Shown here: positions 35,412 through 47,660 of the stretch, piece after piece | Numbering within the stretch: position 1 is the stretch's first letter | Layout: each line of letters starts with the position of its first letter | Assembly (NCBI GenBank): GCA_948146395.1 | Contig: OX411543.1 | Coordinates: 67,095,474-67,159,473, forward strand | Reading direction: 5' to 3' | Origin: Fragum whitleyi | Taxonomy: Eukaryota > Mollusca > Bivalvia > Cardiida > Cardiidae | DNA length: 64,000 nucleotides | The notes under the pieces: generated by a model | Database searches by the model: none | Told to the model about the DNA's origin: nothing | Seen by the model: the letters and a program-made list of their open reading frames with translations, nothing else | Made by a program: the position numbers and the translations under genes

Positions 35412-38116
35412 CTGAGTGAGTGCTATCTAAACGGCTCAAGGTGAGCTATTCTGATTTGTTGATGTCCGTCGTCCTTGAGGTCACATTTGAGCATAAAATA
35501 TCTTGAAACTTGGTCAGAACGTTTGTCTCCAACACATCTTTGTGAAGTCCGAAATTGGGTCAGGTGGGGTTCAAATTGGTGCAAGGGGTAAAATTTTAGA
35601 AAAACATTGTGTGCACTCTGGGGCCACATTTTGTTCTCAAAATTTTGTTTGGAAACTTGGTCAGAATGTTTGTTTCCATCAAATCTCGGTCAAGTTCGAA
35701 ATTGTGTCAAATGGAGTGAAAACATTTGATCAAGGGTTCTATATTTAGAAAAAGAAATTATGTGCAATCTTGAGGCCGCAATTTTGGCCCAAATGTCCTT
35801 TAACTTGGTAAGTATGTTTGTCTCCGCGAAATCTCTGTCAAATTTGAAAATGGATAAAATGGGGTCAAAAATGGGATCAAGGAGTCAAATTATAGAGAAA
35901 AACCTTGTGTGCACTTAGAGGCCTCATGTTTCGCTCAGATGTTTCGGAATTTAGTCAGAATATTTGAATATATATCCATGATATCTAGGCCAAGTTCATA
36001 TTTGGGCCAAGATGGGTCAAAAATGGGGTCATGGAGTCAAATTTTAGAAAAATCTTGTGTGCACTCTAATAGCCACATTTTTATTTCAAATGTCTTGAAA
36101 TGTTTGTCGTGACGATATCTAAATCAAGTTCAAAATTCGGTCAAGTGGGATAAGAAAATGGGATCAGTGGGTCAAATTTTAGAAAAAACTCTTTAGAGGT
36201 CACATTCTTCGACCAAATGCCTTATAACTTGATCAAAATGTATATATCTCCTTGAAATCTACATCAAAAATTCAATTTTGTCAAGTTGGGTCAAAAATTG
36301 GAGCAAGGGATCAAATATTAGAAAACCTTCTATGCACTCAAGAGGCCCTATTTGTGGCCCGAATGATTTGATGTTTGTCTTCATGAAATCTAGTTGCAGT
36401 TCAAAATTGGGGTAAAAGATAGGTCAATGGGTCAGATTCTTGAAAACCCTGTGAACACTCTGGATGCCATATTTTTTAGCTCACCTGAGCACGAAGTGCT
36501 CAAGGTGAGCTATTGGGATCGTAGAATGTCCGTCGTCCGTCGTACGTCGTCCGTCGTGCGTCGTCCACAATTTCTTAAAACATCTTCTCCTCCTAAACCA
36601 GTGGGCCAATCTTGATGAAACTTGGCAGGGATGTTCCTTGGGTCAAGCTCTACAAAAGTTGTTCATATAAATGAAATCCACCCTTTACTTTCCCTTTACC
36701 CTTAAGAAAAAGGGTGAAAATATGAAAATCTTTAAAAATCTTCTTCTCTGAAACCAGAAGGCAGACAGCTTTCATATTTGGTATGTAGCATCATCTAGTG
36801 GACCTCTACCAAGTTTGTTCATATCAAGACCCTTGGGTCATATTTGGGCTTTGCCCGGGCGCAACCCTTTTTACATAGAATCAAAGAGCAAAAATCTTCT
36901 TCTCTGAAACCAGATGGCAGACAGCTTTCATATTTGGTGTGTAGCATCACCTAGTGGGCCTCTATCAAGTTTGTTCATATCAAGACCCTTGGGTCATATT
37001 TGGGCTTTGCACGGGTGCATCCCTTTATCTCATATGAGCACGAAGGGTAAAAAAATGAAAATCTTCAAAAATCATCTTCTTTGAAACCAGAAGGAAGACA
37101 GCTTTCATATTTGGTATGTAGCATTATATAGTGGACCCCTACCAAGTTTGTTCATATCAAGTCCCTAGGATCATATTTGGGCTCAACCCGGGCGCAACCC
37201 TTTTTACATAGAATCAAAGAGCGAAAATCTTTTAAAATCTTCTTTAATCGAAACCAGAGGGCACACTGCTTTCATTTTTGGTATGTAGCATCACCTAGTG
37301 GGCCCCTACCAAATTTGTTCATATCAAGACCCTTGGGTCATATTTGGGCTCCACCCAGGCGCATCCCTTTCAGCTCATCTGAGCACGATGGGTGAAAATA
37401 GGAAAACCTTAAAAAATCTTCTTCTCTGAAACCAGAAGGCAGACAGCTTTCATATTTAGTATGTAGCATCATCTTATGGACCTCTTCCAATTTTGTTCAT
37501 ATCAAGACCCTGGGGTCACACTTGGGGGTCCACCCGTGTGCATCCCCTTTTACATAGTATCAAAGAGCAAAAAGGCATATCTGTCTTGCTCTTCGCTGAA
37601 AAGGTTCCATGGTATTGATCTTAGGCAATTATCAAAAAGAAGATAATTGCCTATCTTATTAATGTGATGTCCCAGGGCCAAAGAGACTCAGGTGAGCGAT
37701 CTAGGACCATCTTGGTCCTCTTGTACTTAGATGTCTTGAATTTTGTCCATAATGGGTGTCTCTAATAAAATTAGGTAAAATTCGAAATTTGGTCAAGTGG
37801 GGTCAAAAGGTCAAGTGGTCAAATTTATGTCTTGTGTGCACTCTTGCATTGATAATTCTGCATCTTCGTCTGAATGTTTGTCTTAATATCTAACACAAAT
37901 TTGAAAGATGGTCAAACATTAGGACACCTTCAAATCTAAAATGATTTTTAGTACAGGCAACATATTTGACTCTTATGTTTGTCTACTTGAAATCTTTGAC
38001 TTTTGTTAAGCCAGTTATTAATTACAAATAAGTAGTTATATAGTAGTTAATAAGTAGTTTCCACGTTTGTCAACAATATGCCCCAGGTGAGCGCTTAAGG
38101 ACCAATGTCTCTCTTC
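35412..38116 (+). mobile_element. Hairpin-ended element HE11, core type A, interrupted by HE12
   Basis: The decayed left end keeps GGCTCAAGGTGAGCTATTCT and ATGTCCGTCGTCC. Type A monomers of about 145 bp follow (CTTGGTCAGAATGTTTGTCT, CAAGTTCGAAATTGGGTCA, GTGTGCACTCTGGGGCCACA). At 36478 HE12 intervenes. After it, at 37725, type A resumes (GATGTCTTGAATTTTGTCC, GAAATTTGGTCAAGTGGGG) and the right end appears at 38084-38116: CCCAGGTGAGCGCTTAAGGA then CCAATGTCTCTCTT. This is one older element carrying a younger one. Confidence 0.8.
36478..37724 (+). mobile_element. Hairpin-ended element HE12, core type B, nested in HE11
   Basis: Almost perfect ends: AGCTCACCTGAGCACGAAGT then GCTCAAGGTGAGCT on the left, with a long CCGTCGTCCGTCGTACGTCG leader; on the right ACTCAGGTGAGCGATCTAGG then ACCATCTTGGTCCTCTTGT. 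The first monomer matches HE3 core B (CTCCTCCTAAACCAGTGGGC, GATGAAACTTGGCAGGGATG). Later units of about 180-190 bp share GAAACCAGAAGGCAGACAGC, TTTCATATTTGGTATGTAGC and CATATCAAGACCCTTGGGTC. Good preservation suggests it is among the youngest copies here. Confidence 0.9.
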
Positions 38117-38282
38117 TTTTTCCTTAAAATTTTGAATTAACGATGGTTAACTGTCATTTGCACGAAATTCCCGTGCAATGGTCACAATCACCGCCGCTAC
38201 AGAGTGCATATAGAATCAAACTGTTGCCAATGGAATTCTTTTGCTTCGTTGAAGTAGTTTATTCCTACTTCAAACATATATC

Positions 38283-39744
38283 ACTGTGTATAACCGAACG
38301 GTGGCCTTAACCGGAAGTTCAATTAGATATCCTCACTTAAAAGATAAAATGAAAATTTTAAATCAAAATATCTTAAAATCGGCACAAAAACTTGAGATGC
38401 GTTTTTTGCTAATGTAAATTGACATTAATGATTATTTTGCTGCATTATTGTACGAGGTAAGGCTTATCTACTTCTATCTTAAATTTTCCAATCCAATCGA
38501 GCTGGGTTTATTCTTCAAGACGCGGGCGAGTTTCCTCACAAAAACATGTTTAGCCGGAATTTCAATTGCATTTCAATTGTAACAAAGCCACGTTTCCATT
38601 TTTCATTAGATTTGTGCAAACCCTTTGTTAAAAGATACTTAAATCTTCGAATAATTGCTTTCAGAAAACAAACACCCTTTCAAACAATCTGCCTTGATTT
38701 CTGTCGTGATGCATTTTGATTGTCGATTACTTCATGTGAAACTACTCAGTAATTGGTTTGCTTTTGATATGCTATTAGGAAACGAAAGAAAGTTAAACTA
38801 TAAAAGTGGTAAAAAGGCATAACTAAATCCTAGAAATTCGCTAATATGTTGCCATGTACTCGCAAGTATACCATACATATGCAAATTTCATACGATTTCA
38901 TACGAACATGTAATTTCCGTAAAACTTACACACGTTTTACATAATTTGCTTGAATTCACGATTGATTGCGGATTGTTTACGTATTTACGTAAATAACCCA
39001 TGATACTATCCGTGTTCTTTTGGACAAATCTAGGGACATTGTAACATTTCAAGAGTTTTCTACCTAGCATTACGGTTCGGACGATAACGGGTTTTTTTTT
39101 CGACATTTTGCGCGTAAAATGGCAGAGAACGACTACACATATTTAACAATGTTTCGGCGTTTCGTCTTTCGAGTACCAAATACTCGTAATTTCAGCTTGA
39201 ATAACATTAAAAAACGAGGTTTTGTTCTCCATTTGTTCTTAAACCACGTAACCAGTAGACGCATACTAGGAGCATTAGGCAAGCATTCTAAAACTCTGAC
39301 GACCCTGGCGGTTGGATTGGGCTTTCTGTCATTGCTGATCACACCGGCGTTTTCGTAGTTGTGACAATTTGTTCATTTTTTTCTCATCCTTATTTATACT
39401 ATCATATACACTACTCAAATTTTACTAGTGATTAAATTTAAAGACCATGAAGTTTCCAATTTTGGCTTTGGTTAACATCATTTCTGCGAACAGGATTGGT
39501 CTCAAATCAATGATTGGCATGAAAATTTAGCAGGAAATATTTGTTGCATCATAACACAAAACTCATATACAAAACAAATGTCGCACGGTCTTTTCGACCC
39601 CGTAAACCACTTTTAAATAAAGAACGTCGATTTGACATAATTGCTTTAAATGGTTTGCCTCAAGATTTGTGGTATCACCCCTGATATTTTATGAAGACAG
39701 TAGATATTACTTCCGGTTTTCCTTCCTTTACGGTTATACACAGT
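38283..39744. mobile_element. Inverted-repeat element of 1.46 kb (unclassified DNA transposon remnant)
   Basis: The left end ACTGTGTATAACCGAACGG, then TTAACCGGAAGT, mirrors the right end, whose reverse complement reads ACTGTGTATAACCGTAAAGG, then AAACCGGAAGT. The inverted repeat extends about 45 bp with gaps. Inside are a 79-codon ORF on + (39119-39358, starting MAENDYTYLTMF) and ORFs on - (38888-39106 and 39133-39342). I recognise none of them as a transposase. The target duplication is not evident. Confidence 0.5.
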
Positions 39745-40339
39745 GTATCTGCGACTTTTGTCGATGGAAATATCGTTCGAAAAGAAGCTTCAACGTCACA
39801 TCAAAGAAAGGTGTCATAACACAAGATAATTTTGTGTCATGAGACTTCATGTAAAGTAAGATTAGTAGACGTAGAAATGTTATTGCACAAATTCGAATAC
39901 TGGCTGAGAAAGAAAGAGCATAGATAGTTCAGGTCATAACGGAGACATCTAACAGATACGCTTTTCAAACCTTGGAGACAGATGTAACAATGAAACTGTT
40001 TTAGATTCAACCGTTTCATCTCCAGATTCGTTTGATGAAATTGAATCAATTTCACCGATGAATCTATTAAACGATGAAAACAACGTATTTGATATATACG
40101 TTGATAGTCAAATACGTTGATAGTGACAATGACACTAAGTTTTTGCCGTGACGTGGCATCTGGAGACGTTACCAACGTTAAAGACAATAGCGATATTGTG
40201 ACTGGTTACAGAATCAAATGGAAGTGGGGTTAATTCGGACGGTGATGGTACTGACAAAAACCTTCCTATACAACAAGCTCCTAAGCCCTTCCTTAGTTGT
40301 TCAAATAATCGTACTTCACCCTTAACTCCGATTGCCAAA
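39745..40339. other. No gene recognised (intron)
   Basis: No supported feature. A 116-codon minus ORF (39837-40187) has no recognisable motif. A short local duplication of 'AAATACGTTGATAGT' lies at about 40090-40124. Confidence 0.4.
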
Positions 40340-40956
40340 CCGATGTAACAAAAAGGGGTAATAAGAAAATCTTCTCTAGAAGGTAGACAGTTCTTATTTG
40401 GTAAATAGCATTATCTAGATCTAGTAGACCTCTTCCAATTTTGATTTAGACCTCTTCCAAGTTTATTCATTTCCTAATCCTTGGGTCATATTTGGGCCTC
40501 CGACCAGTCGCACCCCGTTGTATATATGGACAAAGAGCAAAATTAATTAAAAAAAAAACTTTGAAAAGTCTTTGAAACCAGAAGTCAGAGGTATTTGGTA
40601 TGTAGCATCATCGAGTGGACCTGTTATAAGCTTTTACACAGTGAAACCTTTACAAATCTCTTACTCTGAAACGAGAAGATATACAGCTAGAAAGATTGTG
40701 TTTATATTCATTAAATTCACCTTAATGACGTTTGTTCATTTCAATTTCTTTGGATCATAAGATTGGGCTCCGCCAAGGTGTATCCGATTTTACATAGAAA
40801 AGTAGGGCATATTTCAACAATAGTCTGAAAACACTCCAGGAAAAAAAGATACAAATTATCTCATTTTAAGTGGACATCTGCCATCCTTATTTATGTTATG
40901 TCCGAGTGGTCAACGAGACACAGGTTGGCGATAAAGGACCATCATTGACCTCTTGT
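40340..40956 (+). mobile_element. Hairpin-ended element HE13, core type B, 5' truncated
   Basis: Type B core (GAAACCAGAAGTCAGAGGTA, GGTATGTAGCATCATCGAGT, CCTTGGGTCATATTTGGGC) in three decayed units. The right end is ACACAGGTTGGCGATAAAGG then ACCATCATTGACCTCTTGT. The left hairpin and leader are missing. Confidence 0.7.
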
Positions 40957-43800
40957 TAAGACTTTGCTTGTTTTAGAACAAGACTGGTGTTAGCTTAGTA
41001 AAAGATAGCTTATCGCATATATAATTCAATTACGTGTTACAATAAACTCAAAATATTTTTAATTAGATTCATAGGTTATTTTATCTCTTTCAATCAACTT
41101 ATATATCCTACATATTCAAACAAGTTATATGTTTACATTCACAAGTCGTATTATGGAAAGTCTTGTACAAAAGCTATATTTCAATAAACTTATCAAGGTA
41201 GTGGATATGTAAAAAGAAATGCTACAAAACAACTAGGAAAGAGGAACCTACGGTGGCATAGAGGTGACGTCCACATTTTTTTAGAATAATTTCTATTTAT
41301 AAGAAATCCAAAAACAAAACAATTTTTGTTTGACAAGATTTTTTATAAAAAGAAAAAAAAATGAGAAAAACAACATCAGTGTTTTTCGTTTTCAAGTTTT
41401 TCTAATTTCTTTTTCTTTGTAATGATAATGAGCACAGCACGACTCTCTTTTTTTATTAAGGCAGCGATATGGATATTTCATTTCAGTAACTACAACATAT
41501 TGGAAAACATATATTCATTAAAGGTCAACAAAACAAGAAGAAGATGATAAGTTCAGTGTCATCACACGGTCATGCAACAAAGAAGTCGCTAATTATCTCA
41601 TGTGCACGACTTTGTCTTTCGTTTTTCGATTCTTTTTAATTCTACAAAAGAAAACTTTTAACGAAAGTTATGGACTTTGTTTTTTGCATAATTTTTCTTT
41701 GTTCTAACAAAATTGTTAAACGAGAATCGAGGATTTTGTTGTTCGCATTTTTTTTCTATTCTATACAAAAACTAGTAATGCGAAAATTGAGGATTTTTCT
41801 TTTTTTCATTTATTTTTAAAGGAAAAACAATATATGCAAATGTCACCACAATGTCACCGTAGGAACCAGATTCATGAAACATTCATTTTTTTTTTTTACA
41901 AGATGTTATTCTCAAATACAGGCCTTGTGGATGACGTTATGAAATTATTACTTTATTACGAGAAAGTTTCAGTTCCTCTCCAGTGTTCAATATTACATTG
42001 GAAGCGAAGCGTTTAAGAAATCGCATCAGCTTTTCAAGAGTACTAACGTGCAGAGAGGGGTACCATTTTGAAACGTTTATTGATACTGAATACATGTTCG
42101 CATAAGAGTTTGAATAGGCATGTGAAAAAATACCCATTCTGTATATGGGATGGGTCAATAATATCTTAATAAAGATATTAATTTGGAGGAAACTTTTACA
42201 AAATAAACAAATAAAAAATGAAATTGAATGAATAGAAAAAAATAAAACAGGGGAAAAGACTCAATATTTAACTAATTTAGTCTCTAAATCCGTCAGACGT
42301 ATAAATATACAACTAGAAATCCACTTGTTTTCTGGGTCAACTGGAAACTGAGTTGCCTTGATGGTTTGTAGTCATTGTTAACGTCGACGTTATTTTTTGC
42401 CGTCTTGCAATTGTTATGTAACACACAGATTATGTACATCATTTTCTGTACAATTTTATCCATGAGTGTACTCATGATTCTGACCAACTAGCCCATTTGA
42501 ATTTCACATCTTGCGTGTTGAATATGTTTTGTTCCGGAAATATTTCTGAGAAAACTCGCTGTCAGTGACAATGCTTTGGATTTTTTGCTCTTACCTAGAC
42601 TCAATTTCTATCAAAAATGCAACCTGACTTTGTGTTTCTGTCGACCTAGTGGCTTTATTCGATCAACAACCATCGTTGATCAGGGCATTTAATTCAAGCA
42701 ACGAAACGTGTTCAAGGTATCCGGACATACCATTGTATAAGTAGCCTATTGGCAAATAATAAGCGGCATTCTGGAAAAAATATCTAACAGCTAGCTCTAG
42801 ATCTTAATTTTTCGTGTTTAAGTAACAGAATGTATTTACGTTAAGTGTGAAAATTAGTTCCTGGTTCGCTTGAAATTATGCATGTCTCTTTTAAGGCCCG
42901 TAAGGCGCGTTATGTGAATGAATAAGGTGAAAATGTTGTACATTAGCTCCTTAATGTTTTATATTCATCATTTGCAAATTTCAATGATATCTGTCGAACA
43001 GTTTTCGAGATAGATAGAAAGTCCATGGACTTCTGAAACACCCCTCGTACAAATCGACCTTCATTTGGAAAGAATTTTGTGATAATAATGACAACAATGC
43101 TCATTAACTAGTACAAGGCTTCAGGTATATCAGAGAGACTACAAAACTTCATGAATGTCAGCTGTACCGTTTCACGCTGCACTGCGTTAAAGGTGAAAAA
43201 CGTTTGAGAAATGTTGCCCCGCTTTTCGCGTGTTATTGCCATAGGCGTAACTAGGATTTTGGAATTTATACGCAATCAGTATGCAACCAACATAGAATAT
43301 ATAGGATAAATGCGATAAGTGGACTTAACATTAAACACTTGTTTAATGTGCGTAATAGTGGTTACGCCCTTGATTTCGTGCAAAGTAGTTGACAAACGTT
43401 TTGCATTCTGAACGTAAGGCAGGCGATCGCATGTCACATATAGACATCGCCAATGTTTCGAATGATCATAGGCTCGCTCTTTTTGAGAACTTTTGAATGC
43501 ATTAACCATTGAAATTATAGAATCGACACCGATTACATCATGACCGGTAGAGGGCTTGAGTTTACGGAAACCTTATGGTTATTATTTTGCTTATCGGGGT
43601 TATTGGGAAAATGTGAAATTAATTTGAAAGTATTTGAACGAAATCATGTCCATCCATTGGTTTAGAAAAAGTGACAATCTGTAATATTTTTTATAGTATT
43701 GGTAGAGCTTTTGTGTCGTTGTTGTTGAATGAATTCTCAGTGTGAGTTGCATGGAATCACGCTGAATTGGAATAAATACAAGTATTTTCCTTTTATTTTT
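40957..43800. other. Mostly unassigned intron with a short tandem repeat
   Basis: No exon or gene is recognised. A low-copy tandem repeat lies at about 41605-41815: three units of roughly 70-75 bp with 'TTAACGAAAATCGAGGATTT'-like text followed by T-rich TTTTTCTATTCTA. A perfect 7-bp hairpin GATCAAC-7 nt-GTTGATC is at 42660-42680. Remaining ORFs show no domain. Confidence 0.4.
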
Positions 43801-46720
43801 AGCTCATCTGAGCACGAAGTGCTCAAGGTGAGCTTTTGTTGTCAAATGATGTCCGTCGTCCGTCGTGTGACATGCGTCGTGCGTCGACAACATTTACCTA
43901 GTAGACCCTCTAGAATCCATATTTTTTGCTCATTCAACCCGAAAATTGGTCAGAATAATTGTCTTGATAAAATCTCGGACAAAAAGTTCGAAATTGGGTC
44001 ATGTTTGGACAAAAATGAGGTCACGGGGTCAAATATAAGAAAAACCTTGTAGACACTCTAGAAGCCATATTTTTTGCTCAATCAACCTGGAAATTGGTCA
44101 AACGATTGTCTCGATGAGATCTCAGTCAAGTTCAAAATTGGGTCAAGTGGGGTCAAAAATAGGTCACGGGGTTAAATATTAGGAAAAAACCTTGTAGACA
44201 CTCTAGAAGCCGAATTTTTATTGCTCAATCAACCTGAAAATTGGTCAGAATGATTGTCTAGATAAAATCTCGGACAAAAATGAAATTGGTTCAAGTAGGG
44301 TCAAAATTGAGGTCACGGGGTCAAATATTAGAAAAACCTTGTAGACACTCTAGAAGCCATATGCTTTGCTCAATCAACCTGAAAATAGGTCAGTATGATT
44401 GTCTTCATGAGATCTCAAACAAAATCTAAAATGGGTCTAGTTGGGTAAAAAATGAGGTCACGGGGTCAAATATTAGAAAAAACCTTGTAGACACTCTAGC
44501 AGCAATATTTTTTGCTCAATCAACCTGAGAAATTGGTCAGAATGGTTGTTTTGATGAAATCTTGGACATGTTCGAAATTGGGTCAGGCGGGGTCAAAATT
44601 GAGGTCACGGGGTCAAATATTAGAAAAAAACCTTGTAGACACTCTAGAAGCCATATTTTTGCTCAAACAACCTGGAAATTGGTCAGAATGATTGTCTTGA
44701 TAAATTCTCGGACAAGATCTAAATTTGGTCAAGTGGGGTCTAAATGAGGTCACGGGGTACAATGTAAGAAAAACCTTGTAGACACACTAGAAGCCATATG
44801 TTTTTGCTAAATCAACCTGAAAATGGTCAAAATGATTGCCTTGATGAGATCTCGGACAAGTTCGAAATCGGTCAAGCGGGGTCAAAAATGAGGTCACGGG
44901 AACAAATATTAGTAAAAACCTTGTAGAAACTCTAAAAACCATATTATTTGCTCAAATAACCTGAAAATTGGTCAAAATTATTGTCTTGATAAAATCTCGG
45001 ACAAGTTTGAAATTGGTTCAAGTAGGGTCAAAAATGGGATCATGGGGTCAAATATTAGAAAAACCTTGTAGACACTCTAGAAGCCATATTTTTTGCTCAA
45101 TCAACCTGAAAATAGGTCAGAATGATTTTCTTGTTGAAATCTTGGACAAGTGCGAAATTGGGACAAGTGGGGTCAAAATTGAGGTCACGGGTTACAATGT
45201 TAGAAAAACCTTGAAGACATTCTAGAAGCCATATTTTTTTTGCTCGATCAACCTGGAAATCGGTCAGAATGATTGACTTGATGAATTTATAAATTGGGTC
45301 AAGTGGGGTCAAAAATGAGGTCACGGAGTCAAATATTAGAAAACCCTTGTAGACACTCTAAAAGCCATATTTTTGCCCAATCAACCTGAAAATTTGTTAG
45401 AATGATTGTCTTGATAAAATCTCGGACAAGATCGAAATTGGGTCAACTGGGGTCAAAAATGAGGTCACGGGGTCAAATATTAGAAAAAAAACTTGTAGAC
45501 ACTCTAGAAGCCATATTTTTGAGCAAACAACCTGGAAATTGGTCAGAATGATTGTCTTGATAAATTCTCGGACAAGATCTAAATTTGGTCAAGTGGGGTC
45601 TAAATGAGGTCACGGGGTGCAATGTAAGAAAAACCTTGTAGACACACTAGAAGCCATATGTTTTTGCTAAATCAACCTGAAAATGGTCAAAATGATTGCC
45701 TTGATGAGATCTCGGACAAGTTCGAAATCGGTCAAGTGGGGTCAAAAATGAGGTCACGGGAACAAATATTAGAAAAACCTTGTAGAAACTCTAAAAACCA
45801 TATTATTTGCTCAAACAACCTGAAAATTGGTCAGAATTATTGTCTTGATAAAATCTCGAACAAGTTTGAAATTGGTTTAAGTAGGGTCAAAAATGAGGTC
45901 ATGGGGTCAAATATTAGAAAAACCTTGTAGACACTCTAGAAGCCATATTTTTTGCTCAATCAACCTGAAAATAGGTCAGAATGATTTTCTTGTTGAAATC
46001 TTGGACAAGTGCGAAATTGGGACAAGTGGGGTCAAAATTGAGGTCACGGGTTACAATGTTAGAAAATCCTTGAAGACATTCTAGAAGCCATATTTTTTTT
46101 GCTCGATCAACCTGGAAATCGGTCAGAATGATTGACTTGATGAATTTATAAATTGGGTCAAGTGGGGTCAAAAATGAGGTCACGGAGTCAAATATTAGAA
46201 AACCCTTGTAGACACTCTAAAAGCCATAATTTTGCCCAATCAACCTGAAAATTTGTTAGAATGATTGTCTTGATAAAATCTCGGACAAGATCGAAATTGG
46301 GTCAACTGGGGTCAAAAATGAGGTCACGGGGTCAAATATTAGAAAAAAAACTTGTCGAAATTGGGTCAACTGGGGTCAAAATTGAGGTCACGGTTGAAAT
46401 ATTAGAAAAACCTTGTAGACACTCTTGAAGCCATATTTTTGCTCAATCAACTTGAAAATTGGTCAGAATATCTTTCTTGAAGAAATTGGGTCAAGTGGGG
46501 TCAAAAATGAGACCACAGGGTCAAATCCTAGAAAATCCTTGTAGACATTCAAGAGGCCATAACTTTTGCCCAATCATCCTGAGAATAAGTCAGATTGAAA
46601 TTGTCTTTAAAATATGTCTGTTTCGAATTTTGGTCAAGTGTGGTTAAAACTAGGTTAAGATGTAAGATCTTAAGACTGTTAACTCAGGTGAGCGATTTAG
46701 GGCCACAATGGCCCTCTTGT
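43801..46720 (+). mobile_element. Hairpin-ended element HE14, core type A, long array
   Basis: The longest copy. The left end is AGCTCATCTGAGCACGAAGT then GCTCAAGGTGAGCTTTTG, with leader GTCCGTCGTCCGTCGTGTGA. The core holds about 19-20 monomers of about 143 bp (CCTTGTAGACACTCTAGAAG, GCTCAATCAACCTGAAAATT, GGTCAGAATGATTGTCTTGA, GGTCACGGGGTCAAATATTA). The right end is ACTCAGGTGAGCGATTTAGG then GCCACAATGGCCCTCTTGT. Two neighbouring blocks of 860 bp (six monomers) are nearly identical (see repeat entry). Many ORFs of 60-107 codons inside arise from the repetition. Confidence 0.92.
44634..46353 (+). repeat. 860-bp tandem duplication of six monomers inside HE14
   Basis: Block 44634-45493 is repeated at about 45494-46353 with only scattered substitutions (for example GGGGTACAATG / GGGGTGCAATG and CAAGCGGGGTC / CAAGTGGGGTC). 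A 75-codon minus reading frame is identical at 45097-45324 and 45956-46183, offset 859 bp. Individual monomers differ from one another far more than the two blocks do, so the block was duplicated recently. Confidence 0.85.
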
Positions 46721-47002
46721 TACTTATAAATATCGATCAAAATTTATGACCGAATTCTATATGTTCTAATCAGCTTGATCTAGAATATTATTTTTAATAC
46801 AGAAGATTTTAAAAACATTCTCATTAAATAGAACACTTATAATTTTAAACCTACATTTCACTTTAAGATGGACTTTAAAGCTTCATTAGAAATCAATAGA
46901 ATAAGAATGAAAGAAGATACAAGTTGTTTTTTTTTCTGTCTATTTTGTATACAAATACTAACTTTTTTTCATTTATGAATTATAATACTTTTTCTATTAC
47001 AG

Positions 47003-47152
47003 TTTTTAGCTCTAGCAGGGAAATTTATGCGAATATTCAACCTTATATGTTTGATGTTTTTACTCGGACATTGGAACGGATGTCTGCAATTCCTTGTGCC
47101 AACGCTTCAAGAATTCCCGAAGGATTGTTGGGTTTCCATAGAGGAACTACAG
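47003..47152 (+). CDS. HCN: HCN channel exon: S4-S5 linker and S5
   Basis: The acceptor is CTATTACAG ending at 47002 and the donor is GTAACC at 47153. Exactly 50 codons in phase 0 read [19 protein letters not shown], then [39 protein letters not shown] starts S5. [12 protein letters not shown] and DCWVSI match the conserved S5/pore turret of HCN channels. A usual N-glycosylation motif in this turret is not seen in this exon. The distance from QWEE of the preceding exon to RIFNLI equals that in the sea urchin channel as I recall it, which supports the acceptor choice. Confidence 0.94.
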
Positions 47153-47660
47153 GTAACCATTTTATTCTTTGTACATGTATTATTCATTTATCGGAAATCT
47201 ACAATTGATTATTAAAACGGAGAAATCCTATTAACGACTAACTGGATTTTTCTAGATTGGCTAGTGTTCAATTTGTCGAAATAAAAATGTAAAAAAGTTT
47301 TTGCCTTACCTACAAAATACTTTCAAATAACATGCATTTTAAACCAACTGCAGTAAACTCCAGATAATACGATATTGTATTTGCAAAACAATAATGATCG
47401 TCACGTCTGACTATCTCTATAGCTGATTCAAACGGCCAGTTTGTTCCATGTAACGTTCTTTGTTATATCAACAATAACTCTTAAAAATATGTATCTTTAT
47501 ATGCAGTGTTTACTGTATCCAGTGTCTAAAGTTGGTTGATGCATGTTCACATAGACAAAGAAACATACTTGAACATGAATCTACATGTACTTGTAATGCA
47601 AGATACTAGTTTTATTTCGTACTAAACAGAAAGTGAAATTGTCTTGAACTCTGTCAAACT

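Noticed and set aside
41236..41275. tRNA-like phrase GGTGGCATAGAGGTGACGTC
   Set aside because: No B box at the right distance; insufficient for a SINE or tRNA call.
43729..46647. Many ORFs of 60-107 codons, some repeated exactly
   Set aside because: They are translations of the type A core array in several frames; none begins or ends consistently with the element.
1493..46647. Regularly spaced repeats suggesting a CRISPR-like array
   Set aside because: Whole monomers repeat without unique spacers, in an intron-containing animal gene; they are transposon core arrays.
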